A DNA stretch of 64,000 bases from Bimastos eiseni. Lineage: Eukaryota; Annelida; Clitellata; Crassiclitellata; Lumbricidae. The notes beneath the pieces were generated by a model that saw nothing but the letters and a program-made list of their open reading frames with translations, was not told where the DNA came from and did not search any database. Where the stretch lies: the NCBI GenBank assembly GCA_959347315.1, contig OY365807.1:31540786-31604785 (forward strand), read 5' to 3'. Each line of letters begins with the position of its first letter. The stretch's first letter is position 1. The position numbers and the translations under genes were made by a program. This document shows, in pieces, positions 22,089 through 33,569 of this stretch.

Positions 22089-22187
22089 GGACGGTCATGG
22101 ACGGCGTCCAGGCACTTGTTTTCACGGCTGGACTCCGTCCTGCCACTTATTTGGTCAGCAAAGCCTGGACACCGTCCATGAACGTCC
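22089..22187. repeat. Inverted repeat, 25-bp arms
   Basis: Left arm GGACGGTCATGGACGGCGTC... (22089-22113) pairs with the right arm 22163-22187 with two mismatches over 25 bases and a 49-base loop. The arms are GC-rich in AT-rich surroundings. Confidence 0.8.
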
Positions 22188-22564
22188 ATGCAATTGTGAA
22201 TGCCGGTACGTACGTTTTTATCAACAGCATTTAATTATCTACTAGTCCAAAAATTCATATTTACATTAGGCCTAGTTATTAACTGACGAGCTGATCAGGA
22301 CTAGTAAGTTAGTAAATTAATTAAGTTGCGCTACATACCATAACGCATATAAAATTGAACTGAATTTCTTCTATTTCAAGTTGCGAAACGAAGAAATGGG
22401 TATAGGTCAAGCTATAGATAAGTCATATCTACTGCCACTGCTATAGTGCATGATGTCGGGATGAACATCGACAGAAAAATTGGGAAGACCAGTTGCCCCA
22501 CACGGGCAGAATTGCTGTCGTTCTGGGAAAAGCCTTACCCAGTGGTCAATTTCAGCCAGAACTC

Positions 22565-22915
22565 ATGCGCGCACCGCCCAATAAACCGATCAACAGACCA
22601 ACGCACGCACAGCCCAATTAACAGATCAACAAACCCACGCGACACCACCCAATCAACCGATCAACAGACCAACGCGCGCACCCCCACAATAAACCTATCA
22701 ACAGACACACGCGCACATCACCACAGCGCACATTACCACAGCAACCGATCAACAGACCCACGCGCGCGCCGCCGCATCAACCGATCAACAGACACACGCG
22801 CACACTGCTGAATCAACCGATCAACAGACTCACGCGCACACTGCCGCATCAACCAATCAACAGACACACGCGCGTACCGCTTTGTCAAGCGATCAACAGA
22901 CTCACGATTACAACA
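22565..22915. repeat. Degenerate 33-39 bp minisatellite
   Basis: About nine copies of a core AACCGATCAACAGACNCACG, separated by variable CG/CA-rich stretches. It is open in one frame (22446-22811), producing INRSTD-type repeats, but spacing is irregular and there is no other sign of coding. Confidence 0.85.
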
Positions 22916-22919
22916 AATA

Positions 22920-24650
22920 TTTCACCAAGAAATAATTGACGACAAAATGATGGTTAATGGACAAAAAGCTAACGAATGCTAACTAAATGTAGTTCTTAAT
23001 TTTTTTACGCTAGCGTCCAGGCACTTCTTTTTTGCACTTAAGCACATGTATAGGCCTACGTGCATATATGCAGAAATATGAATGTTTAAATGTTAGTGGA
23101 ATTGTGTGCTAATCAGAGATATCAGACGTGCTTTATTGACTCACAACTACAGATAATTTTGGATCCGAATATCTGGCAATTCAGTTTTATCTAGCAGTTC
23201 GAGAAAGTAGGCCAATACATATCTTGCAAGGAATTAAGTCATTATAGCATAACATAACTGTTCATTGCATTGGCCTAGATCTTGTTACAGCATCTATATA
23301 AAGTTTATATACCTATATATATATATATATTTGATGAAGGGGAAAGCACTTGATTTGTAATTCCAGAAAATTCAAAAGATTTATATTATCCGGCAATCAC
23401 ATTTTTAAAATTGGATTTGAACAATATGAATATAGTAAGATTAAACTTTAGACCAATAAAATTTGTCATTGACTGGAGGGGTGAATAACCCAAAATTCGT
23501 TTGCGACTGCTGCGTATGGCTCTGCCATAGCGTTTCCTGTACTACACTTTCTGACTATTTAAATCTGACAATTATTAGGACATAGGCCTATATCTGTATA
23601 GGACAGATTGATATCGACAGGTGCTAGCATTTTCTATGGGTGACTCATAGACTATAAAGCACCTTGGCGGCAAACTTTCGCTCGGCAAAGTGTGTTCTGA
23701 TCGTTAGATTTCAACTCATCAACTGACAACATCGTTTTGTAGATTAATTTGCGGTGTCGCTGTTAATTATTTATCTGCATTCGATTTTCTTGGCTATTCG
23801 TTGGGGACCAGCTAGACTCGCCGGAATCTCGCTTACACAACGTACCATGTTACTGTGTGACGACTATCGACTGATGCTTGAAGCATGATCGTAATGACGT
23901 TAAAGAAATCGTTAGATTTTACAAATATGCCAGAAACTTCTTCACCTCCAATGACCTCATACTCGAGATCTGCGTGCATTCTGATTATGATATTAAAAGC
24001 CGAAAATGTACCTCGAGTCAAGTCTGCAGCATGCTCTGAGCAGAAGTGAAACGTGCCTCAAAATTATGAAGTGGTCAATGCTGTCATGGTGATAAACGGT
24101 TCAACTAGTCACGTGTCAATGGAAGGCATGCTTGTAAATAAGCGACTTCTTCGTGAAGTTCGTGGTCAATCTGTTATATCATCGGAATAAGTATGTACAT
24201 AAAATAAACTTGCAATCACAGTAAATATAATGAAAGTAGTGGTGTGTTTGGGTGACGCGATAACGTGTTTTGCTATGACGGTTTGTGTGCTTGTACGCGT
24301 ACGTTTCATAACTTATATAAAAACTTGTGTTCCCGTGGCATTGTACAGTACCTGCTATAATTATTTTCAGTTGCAATCAAAACAGCGCTTCACGCGTGGT
24401 TGTCTGTGTGATATTATCAAGTGTGATGTAAGACAGTTTGAGAATGTTTGCTACAAATGGTTGAGCACAACAGGGCGTACATTAAGTGTCAGTACCGCAG
24501 TTTTATGCGCTGTTATCTTCACCTTTAATATTCATGGGCTATATATACCTAGATGGAGTTTTAGATATGGCGTTTCAAGACGTCATGTATTCCTGCCTAT
24601 GTATTGATGAAAAGGATTTTTTTTCTTCGCGATTACTTAATTTTCTATCG
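22920..24650. other. Intergenic, no supported gene
   Basis: AT-rich with an (AT)n run near 23315 and TAGGCCTA sites at 23051 and 23583. A plus-strand frame of 125 codons (24230-24607), Cys-rich, has no recognised domain. 23640-24060 is slightly CpG-richer and could hold a promoter or exon, but I could not establish one. Confidence 0.35.
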
Positions 24651-24659
24651 AATTCGCGT

Positions 24660-24860
24660 TATGAAGGTCGGTTTGGGTTGGGTTATAAGCTTCGTGTCGG
24701 TTAGGGTCAGGATTAGGGTTTATGTCATCATTAGGCAAAATGTAGCAAGAGTTCTTGTCATCAATTCAGCTTCTGATTAAGCACAAATTCTTTTCATCAA
24801 TCAGTTTTCAATTCTAACATGGGTCAGTTAGGATTATGGTTAGTTAGCATTGTCATTAAT
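24660..24860. repeat. Degenerate TTAGGG-like tract
   Basis: GGTTGGGTTATAAGC, GGTTAGGGTCAGGATTAGGG and GTTAGGATTATGGTTAGTTA resemble decayed telomere-type repeats. The intervening ATTCTTTTCATCAAT motif recurs near 27540-27620. Confidence 0.35.
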
Positions 24861-24877
24861 CCAAGGAACATTTAACT

Positions 24878-25189
24878 CAGCGATTCCCAACCTGTGACCC
24901 GCAGGCCAAAAAGGATCCGCCAGGCCTCAAAAAGTGGCCCTCGACCGTATCAAAGGTATAAAAAAATATACGGGCAAAAAAATGAATATTTGAAAGAATT
25001 ATTATTTTCTATTATAAATTATTATATTTTGTTGACTTTTATAAGTAACATCAAATGTATTTATACATGTGTAATTCGATTCTTTTCTGCTGTAAAAATC
25101 TGTTAAAATAATTATTTTTAACATTGTGGCCCATCATATCTTCCATCTAAATAAAAGTGGCCCTAAGTCGAACAGGTTGAGAACCACTG
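24878..25189 (+). mobile_element. hAT-type MITE, CAGYGATTCCCAACCT family, copy 1
   Basis: Ends CAGCGATTCCCAACCTGTGA and GAACAGGTTGAGAACCACTG are inverted repeats. Flanks ATTTAACT and GTTTAACT form an 8 bp duplication with one mismatch. The interior is similar throughout to the reverse complement of 33238-33568 (CAGGCCTCAAAAAGTGGCC, ATTATATTTTGTTGAC). Confidence 0.85.
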
Positions 25190-25199
25190 GTTTAACTTA

Positions 25200-26137
25200 T
25201 ACTCCATTTGTCATTCAAAAGAGCAAGCAGAGTGCACTGGGACCATTTTGTTCTGACCGTTGGCAGCCTGCTCAAAGACACAGTATATTACCTGAAGCTG
25301 TTGGTACAGAATGCTAAATGTGCACCCACAACAGAATGTTAATGGAACGAAGGATTGTTGCAAAAGGCAGCATAAAGTACAAACGATAGTCACAGCGTAT
25401 TATACACAAATGCTTACCCCTATATCTGATGATCAGTGGACAGTCCGACGTGTGTAATCTTCCTGCAATGATGACTTCTGGGTAATGTTGTTATTGTTTT
25501 CCACAAAATCTAGCATCTGTCATCGTTTCTAAACTATCATACAAATTGGGTCAGTAACAAGATGCTGTCTATCTGCTAAGGATGGAAATCCATTGTTTTG
25601 GCTCCATGTGTGTGTGTGTTTGTATGTGTGTGTGTGTGGGAGGGGCTTGTGTGTGTCCCTGCCATTGGCGATTCTTCTAGTTTTCTTTGTGCTGTTTTGT
25701 TTACTGATGATATTTGTTTTCTTGATGACATTGAACTTCAGTTAGGCTATTGAATTTCCTGTGCCTCATTTTCTAATTTCTGTATTATGGTCAGTAGAAA
25801 TTCATGACATAAAGTTTGAGGTCTTTGGCAGTATTTTTTTAAATGGGTATAATTCATGACAATGCATGGCATGAAATCATGCTATTATTTATTCTGATCT
25901 GACCAAACAATGACACAAATAAGAAGGAAATGACATGTTTACTATACATAGTTTTCAGCATAAACGTCCTTTGTGAAATTATGTTTGAATTTTGTTGACG
26001 CTAATTAACATAATCATATCAATAATATCTTTGTCGCTGTTTATTGTCATGCTAGGTTTCAGCATCAATTGTTTGACACACTGGTTAATTTCTACAATTT
26101 CTGATATATCATTTCAAGTAGTGCCAACTTTGAAGCT
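25200..26137. other. No gene; (GT)n microsatellite near 25605-25650
   Basis: AT-rich intergenic DNA. TGTGTGTGTG runs at 25608-25655 are interrupted by GGGAGGGGC. No exon or transposon recognised. Confidence 0.5.
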
Positions 26138-26145
26138 GAGGTGCA

Positions 26146-26936
26146 CAGAGATGTGGTCTCGAGACTGCGGTCTTGGTCTCGAGACTGGAAAACTATGGTC
26201 TTGGTCTCGAATGCGTCGGTCTTGGTCTTAAAAGGAACGGTCTTGGGATTGGTCTCCATCTTGGGTTAGCGTTCTGGGTCATTTGCCATATCAAAGCAAT
26301 TTCCTTGATATTTTTCGGCTATTTTCGATTATTAGAGACACCGGTATTTAGGCCCTACACGATTGTTATCGATTTATGACGTACTGTCCATCATATATAG
26401 ATGTTACTGCTGGCAAAAAAAATGGATTTGTAATGGAACCAGTCATTTAAAAATTTGCTTAAAAAAGTTTCAAGGTTTTGGAACAATCTAATAATTATGT
26501 GGTCGGTCATGAGTAGTCACTATTAATCTACAATTCCGAGTACAAGTAGGCCTACATAATTCAAATGGAACATTCATCTACTTGTTCAGATGTCTAAAAA
26601 TATTTACCTATTGTATACTAGCTGTAATTTATAGTGTGATATTCTCAGGCCAAAGCCAATTAAGGGCTGAATCTGCAAAGGTTCAGAATGGCCTGTAAAA
26701 CTGTTTTGGACCATTAGTAAGATTAGTATTCTTCAGAAATACAAATATTAAAATGAATGGTTTTACGTGGTATGCTGTTTTAGCGTCTTAATAAATTGAA
26801 TTGTTTATAAAAAAAATAGTATCGTTCTTGGTCTTGGTCTTGGTCTCGGACCCTTGGTCTTGGTCTTGGACCACCCGGTTTTGGTCTTGGACCTCTCGGT
26901 CTTCGTCTCAAGGTTTTGGTCTCGTGCCCAACACTG
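26146..26936 (+). mobile_element. hAT-type element with GGTCTTGG subterminal repeats
   Basis: Perfect 8 bp target duplication GAGGTGCA on both sides (26138-26145 and 26937-26944). The element starts CAGAGATGTGG and ends CCCAACACTG. Both ends carry arrays of (GGTCTTGG/GGTCTCG) in the same orientation, 26155-26260 and 26826-26925. The 791 bp contains no long coding frame. Confidence 0.85.
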
Positions 26937-26944
26937 GAGGTGCA

Positions 26945-29290
26945 TCATGTCAGTGCTGAATGTCGTGTTGCTCTAATTAGAAAGAAATTGCCCACATTCA
27001 CGGCATTTGGAGAAATTCGCGGGAGATGCCGAAAATCACAGAATTTTCACTTTCTTTGTGAATTTCTGCTATCCCCGATGATAATATTTGAAAGCACCTC
27101 TGATTTTTTTAGACCGACATTGTATAAAAAATCTTAATCAATATATACATTTTGAAGGAGTTAAGAAGCTAAAGTTTTGTCTAAATCATATTTAGTGTTG
27201 AAAGTTTGAAACGAGATCTTTGTTTGAAAAAGAAATGAAATACCACAAAAGTATTTGGATAATCTGAATGTGCTGTTATAAGAAATGTATTTGAAAATGG
27301 CAAAGTATTGTTTTGGGATTGCTTTTAGATTAAATACTTTTGAAGATGTTTTGTATATTGATGTTAGCATTTTAAAAGTATTGTCACTGTGAGATACTCT
27401 GAGAATTATTTTGCTTAAATTTAAAAATGAAAATTAATTTAATGATTGCCCGGTCGATAGATGCCCGGTGATAAGATTGTGGTTTTAATGGTAGCTGTAT
27501 TGATGAGATGAATTATGTTTGTTAGAAGCTGGATTGCATAATTCTTTTCATTCATCCAGCTTCCATTTAGGCAAGATTCTTTTCATATCAATCCAGCTCC
27601 CAGTTTTACACATTCTTTTCATCAATTAATCAAGATTCTAGTTAAATTAATGTCGGAGTATCGAACCTTTAGACTATCGAACCTTTGGACTATCGAGTGG
27701 ACACTATTAAGTTTGGTTGGAATTAAGTTATTTGTGTATTTGTATTTCCTCTTCCAGGATATGCAGTAAAGGCCTAAGCAAACTTGCACATACTCTATTA
27801 TGAGTTATTCTGTTTAGTGGTGAAATCCAAAAACATTCTTGCTTTGTGATTTTCAGACAAAAGATGAGAGATTTTGATGGGACGCTATTCATGTGATTGG
27901 GATGGTTAACAACAGACCTGTATTATGAAGAAGGCAGATCAACCCACAACTGACCACAATAAACATTTGAATATAAAGATGAATGAGGAAAATGAGGCAA
28001 GTTTCTGATGTTTACCTTCTGTGCAAATTTTTTACATGACACTAGGCGATTTTTGGCTCAGTCTCGATCTTTGCTTCAATTGGTCCCTCTTTTGCTTTTC
28101 TCAAAACCTACTTCTTCTTACGGTGCCTTGCGCACTGGCAGCGCTTATGAACGGTTCAGCCTACTATAATATGCAATGCAATTCAGCAATGTAAAACAAT
28201 GTTTTGGCTGTTGAAAATTTTTACTTTACAAGGAATTATAATGTCATAATGCACCTAAAAGCATGGATTGATGGTTTCTTTCACAGCTAAATCAGGTCAG
28301 TCAACCTAACCTATCCTAGTCTCTCTTACTCTACCATGACCAATTGTATTTTGCAGTATTTGTCTGATGATTAAGTAGATACCTTTTTATTGTTCATTTC
28401 ATTTTGTTGAAAACACGAAAGTCATGTGTTTTTCTGAGTGCTGTTTGTTTCTATTTCGAGGGAGCTTCAGATTTCTGCTTGCTACTTCATGCTTTCAGTT
28501 TCACAGCAGAGCAGAGCATCCCTAGTGGCACTGCTGCAGGTCTCAGGTATCATTGATAAAAGAGAAACCCTTGAAACTCTGAATCTAAGTGCTTGAAAAC
28601 TGATCAGGTCCCTGGGGTTTAGGCTGATCCCGTGTTAGGACTAATGTTTTTAAGGAAGAAGATGGTGTTCCAAGGCATCAACATTGCAATTGTGCAGGGT
28701 GTAATTGTCTTAGAGTATTCCTAGCCACGTCCAGTTTGCTTCTCTTTTTTCTGTGTTCATGATTGTGAGGGCATGGACGTGATCTCTTTGTTTTTTTCCT
28801 TATAAACCTAAAAGTTCCTGAATTGGATTTAATCAGAGAATCATCAGACAAAAAGGGAACCAGCATGCAATGAAGGGATGGGGCTGTAATTACATTTTGT
28901 TAACAGCTAGATCCATGTAGAATTGCTTGTTGATGTTAATTATCTCAGTGTGGTGCATGTACTTTTACTGGTAAGTAGATTGTGTAGCAGACTTGCAGTA
29001 TTTTTGCAAACTATTGGGTAGATCTATGCACCCTGTCTCAATAAAATCTGTACAAAATTGTTTTTGTCAGAACTTCGTCAAATTTCCACCAATTTTAATA
29101 ACTTTAGGTAGATATATGGAAAAATGGCTGAAATTTTATGCTATATATAAATTTTCCTTATCACCCAACTCATATCATTGCACTACCTTGTCAAACACAG
29201 ATGTGCCAATTTTTTCTATAATGCTTATATTTTATTTCAGCAATTATTTCAGGCCCAGGTTCCTAAAAGATTGCTGGGCGTGTGTTATTT
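26945..29290. other. No supported gene
   Basis: AT-rich. Small internal echoes: ATTCTTTTCAT motifs at 27540-27620 and a doubled TATCGAACCTTTNGACTATCGA at 27659-27695. A 62-codon minus-strand Lys/Arg-rich frame (28678-28866) is unrecognised. Confidence 0.45.
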
Positions 29291-29299
29291 TTAATGTTG

Positions 29300-29690
29300 T
29301 GCGTATTCTATTCTATTCTATTTACACATTTATAAAGCGCTTCTCACAGTACAACCTAATCAGAGGCACTCCTAGTGTGAAGAACACCTAGAGAAAAGAA
29401 AAGTCTTAAGAGAACAAGCAGATACAGGTGTGCTACTAAAAGAGATTGCAGCACGAGTCACAGCAGAAAGACTATTCCATAGCGAAGGGCCAACAGAGGC
29501 ATAGGCATGATGCTGAGCTGTGACAGTGCTAGACAGAGGTACTAGAAGGTCCTGACGGTTTAAAGAGCGGAGAGGATGTCCAGAGGTAGCCAAGATAGTT
29601 TGCTTGATGAGATCTCAAAGATAGCAACGCTTTGTAGGTGAGAAAGTGAATTTTGAAATGCACTGGGTCATCTGCATTGAATGATCTTGC
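29300..29690 (-). mobile_element. CR1/L2-like LINE, 3' end with RT C-terminus
   Basis: Minus strand reads FKIHFLTYKALLSL, then after a frame change YASVGPSLWNSLSAVTRAAI and SLKTFLFSR. These are the standard C-terminal motifs of CR1/L2-type reverse transcriptase proteins (TYKAL; G..LWNSLP; LKTHLF). Stop at 29390, then a short 3' UTR ending GAAGCGCTTTATAAATGTG and a (TAGAA)n-type tail near 29305-29325. 5'-truncated and dead. Confidence 0.85.
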
Positions 29691-30149
29691 ATTTCAGTTA
29701 GGTCATTTTTAGCTTAATTCAACTCAGCATTTATTCATTCTCGGCCTGTACTTTCTAGCAGATAGACAGACAATCTGACAGTCCGTGACAGATGCTATAA
29801 AAGTGTTCCCATGTGTATTGTTATTATTAGAATTGTGGTAGTTAACAATTAATTAAATTAATCAATTAATCATTCATTAATTTTACTGATTAAATTTGTT
29901 TTTGATGATTTATCGAAGACTATCTGATATATTTGATAGGGTTCCCAGGTATTATAGCCTTTATTGTTGAATGAAGACATTAGAAAATAAACACATAAGC
30001 CAAATTGCCCCTTGATATACGTAATTTGCCTAATTTATCTTCATTCAAAATAAAACTTGAAGTTACCTCTTAGCGCTGACCACCCGATCAACATAATTAT
30101 AATCTGACACTTACTAGTTTCTAATCAAGTTAACACATAACATTTTTTG

Positions 30150-30425
30150 GACTATGTAGTTAAGTTAGTTAATGTTTTTAAAAACATTTAACGTTACCTA
30201 ATCTACTCTCACCTCCACCGCTTAACATTTATCTATGTTAAGCGTACACCTACTAGCAGAATCTTGGTCTCTTAGGGGTTTTCCTTCCCTATTGCTTGCT
30301 ACCATTCTCTCTCTTTTTCATTATCCAGTTATTTTTGTGCTACATGATTTATTTGTCTGTTTGATTGATTGTTTGATTGCGTTCTAATCAATAAAAATCC
30401 TTATTTGATTGATTGATTGACTAAT
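30150..30425 (+). mobile_element. LINE 3'-end-like fragment with (TTGA)n tail
   Basis: CTTAGGGGTTTTCCTTCCCTATTG resembles the 3' UTR after the LINE tail at 53.0 kb (CTTTAGGGTTTATTCTTCCC). It ends in AATAAAAATCC followed by (TTGATTGA) repeats to 30420. No coding part retained. Confidence 0.4.
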
Positions 30426-30429
30426 ATGA

Positions 30430-32700
30430 ACACATAACTACTAAGTGACTATTAACTCACAATAAATATCAGTAATGCTATGAAATGATAAGCAATGAAT
30501 AATGAATAAGTATTAATTTTGCACTTTAGCTGTTAGCTAATCATTAACCTTTCATAGTTAATTACAGAAAAAATATAATCGTTAACAGCCCTAATTCTTG
30601 TTTTTGATTAGTAACTTTTTTGGAGCCATTGTCTAATAGGCAAGGCATCAATCATGCCTAAGCCACTATCTGGTCACCCTGCGACTTATGCAACTAGCTG
30701 CACCCTGTCTGTTGCTATAGACCGGATAACAACATGTGTACAAATACACACTGTGCTTACCTACTCATTTTTATGACTCTTTCATTGGAGCATCCACTCA
30801 GTCAGTCACTGTGTAAAGTAAGTAAGTAAGTATATTCTTTAATCAGATGTCAACAAATGTAAATGTACAGAGAAAATTTACATAGTACTAACAAAAACAT
30901 GTATATATAATTAAACGTAATTCATTCAAAGGCATAGAAAACTTTATCAAATGCTGGATAACAACAACTACTAAAACAACTACAACAATGTAGGATAGAA
31001 CCTTGAACAAGTTATTCACTCACAGTTGCTCATTGTTATTGATATTCTGAAGTGCTTTCCTGTGTGCACTTCTGAACTCTGGAAGGACTGGTAATATTAT
31101 CATTACACAGTTTCAGTGTATTGTACTAGCATTCTTGTAGGTGTGCAAAGGCTTGGTGAGTGCTTCGGTTTGGACTCTGCAGGTGTAACCAAAGAGTCCT
31201 ATTCCAGAGAAACGATCACAAACATTTATCCAGATTATTCAGATAGTTCGTAGAAGCTCTAAATAAGCAATTCCTGCTGTTAGATGGTCCCTACCTGGAG
31301 GACATCCGTAGTTGGATGTTGTGCAATTCGTACTCTTTGTACTTGGAGACCAACCAGCACAATTCCCTTGGAGACCAACCAACACAATCCCCTTGTTGAC
31401 CAGCATGACCAATTCTTTGAGAGCAGCATTTACCATAAATGGAAGCAGATGAGGTGCATAGAGGTGCAGCACGTTTCTTCATACATCTGTACATGTTCTG
31501 TACATGGCGATGTGAGTGCATTTTTTATGAAGGTTCTTATCTAAAAAATAATTGATAATGGTAATGGTTGAGGCTCAATGATCTCTGGATGAATTATGAA
31601 ACTACTGTGGCTTGCCTTTTTCATAATCCGATTTACATAGTGAATGTTGTTGCTAACGTTGCCATTTTAAAGTTGTCGTTCATGTGGCCAATGGCTTGCA
31701 ATCAGTTACTACATTCAGTAATGAACTTGGAAAGAAGTTTTGAAGAAACAGACTACTCATTGAGATTGACTTGTACCTATTTATAGCTCTTTCCACCAAC
31801 TGGTTTTGATGACTAAATTAGATAACATGGCTCAAGGAAGCCTGCATTTCTAATGCCTTTCATCAAATACAGCAGACAATTTGAAAATCTGGTGAGTGTG
31901 CTGTGAATGAACCGCAGGCAGACCTGTTCGCCCACAAGAGGTTTTTCTGTGACTGGAGTTTTGATGCCAGGCCTTTGTTAATAAGATATTGACCGACTCA
32001 ACCTGCCGTCGTCACCTGAGACCTATGCTGGTGGTTTTGTATTTGATGTGGCTCCAATCCATTCTGTGATTCTGTTGTCTGGGCGATTGCAGGCAGCACT
32101 TTGTTGACCAAAGGCAGGGCATTAGGTGCACTTTTATTTGGTGAATACACCTGCATATTGATTCAGTCATGCATGCAGCTTTTACCTGTATGCCTGCCCA
32201 GCTTGTAAGGATGCTGCTTTTTGGCACACTGTTTGCTCAGGGATAGGCCTGCATATAATATATATATATATATATTATATATATTTATCTATGTAATTAT
32301 ATATGATGCCTGTAAATATACATACTGACACTGTACAGCTGTATTTTATGTAAGGCTTTAAGGGAAGGAAGTATGAGTAATAATTTCTCTCCTCAGTCAA
32401 TTTGCTGAAGGTGTTGATGGTCTCTGCTGTGTTGGGTGCTGGTTAAGTACTCAGTAGTGGGACAGTTAATGTGGCCAAGTTTAGGCATATTTTGATGAGT
32501 AGGGAAAAGAATCTTGAAAGCAGCAGGAACATGAGAAAGAAGAGACTGTCTGGAGGACTCTGGTTGTCTTTATGTCAATCTAGTCCTGGCTAATGATGAT
32601 GTAGTCAACTGATGTTGGTGAGTGTCTTCCTGTCTCTTGTAAAGCGCTGCTAAATGCTGATGGATCGTTTTTTTCCCTCCAAATAGATCTTCCTCTTCGT
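30430..32700. other. No supported gene
   Basis: AT-rich with (TA)n at 32250-32290. Near 31340-31390 the phrase GAGACCAACCARCACAATYCC is directly repeated. Frames up to 86 codons show no recognisable domain. Confidence 0.45.
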
Positions 32701-32784
32701 GGATGCATGCAATAATCAGTTCCGTATATATTTAACTAACTTTGCCTGGGTAGTCCGTACAATTCTTAAATGTGTTGAACATTG

Positions 32785-32896
32785 CTTCCCCATGCTCGCC
32801 TATAAGGAGGCATTTTTATTATGTGCAAATGAGTGGTCGGTTTTGGCAGATATTTGCACATATTGTAAATGCCTTCTTATAGGCAAGCATGGGAAG
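32785..32896. repeat. Long hairpin, 46-bp stem, 21-base loop
   Basis: 32785-32830 pairs with 32852-32896 at about 40 of 46 positions (left arm CTTCCCCATGCTCGCCTATA, right arm complement CTTCCCATGCTTGCCTATAA). Weaker pairing extends outward about 40-60 bases on each side. Could be a foldback transposon or a hairpin RNA precursor; sequence alone does not decide. Confidence 0.8.
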
Positions 32897-33237
32897 AGGT
32901 AACATTTTGAGATCGCGAACTCCCCATGTTTTATCTTGGCTGTTAAAAAGTGCTCGTGCAAAATTTTGAGTAATCGTTTGAGTAGATCTAAAGTTGTTGT
33001 GCAGCATTCATAGTTACATACATATGGGACTTCTTTATAGTCCTGATAGATGTTTTAGAAGTTCATGTTGTAATACCAACTTTTTATTGCTCTACAATGT
33101 GTTTGTCTGTATGTATGCTGGCTAGTAAGTTTCTTTTCAATCTGTCTGTCTGTATGTCTGTGTAAACAGCAGTGCACGATGTATGCAGTTTCATGTGATC
33201 TTATGAGTGTTGATAAGTTTTGACTGATGGTATAGTG

Positions 33238-33568
33238 CAGTGGTTCCCAACCTTTTTTGACTTAGGGTCGCTTTTATTTCGTTGGAGGACATGATGGGCC
33301 ACATACAAGGTTAAAAATAATTATCTTAAGTTTCAACAGATTTTTATTTCAGTATAAAATCAGATTACACATGGACAAATTCCTGTTTGATCATTTTAGG
33401 TTTGTAATAAACGTCAACAAAATATAATAATTTATAGTAGAAACTAATTGTTCTCTCAAATATTCATTTATTGCATGTATATTTTATTATATCTTTGACA
33501 GATTGAAGGCCACTTTTTGAGGCCTGGCGGCCACTTTTGGTATGTGGATTACAGGTTGGGAATCACTG
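33238..33568 (-). mobile_element. hAT-type MITE, CAGYGATTCCCAACCT family, copy 2
   Basis: Ends CAGTGGTTCCCAACCTTTTT and AGGTTGGGAATCACTG. Its reverse complement aligns with 24878-25189 over the full length (GCCAGGCCTCAAAAAGTGGC; TTATATTTTGTTGACGTTTA). No clean target duplication can be read at the flanks. Confidence 0.82.
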
Positions 33569-33569
33569 G

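Noticed and set aside
22565..22915. CRISPR-like array (regular cores with variable spacers)
   Set aside because: Core copies drift, spacing is irregular, spacers are low-complexity CG/CA-rich and related to each other, there is no leader or cas gene, and the DNA is animal nuclear.
23833..24010. Minus-strand 62-codon frame in a slightly CpG-richer stretch (coordinates given high to low)
   Set aside because: Reads MHADLEYEVIGGEE and onward but matches no family and has no clear splice sites; not enough to call an exon.
24230..24607. 125-codon Cys-rich plus-strand frame
   Set aside because: No domain, no repeat of a known family, AT-driven composition, and length within chance for AT-poor-stop stretches in 64 kb.
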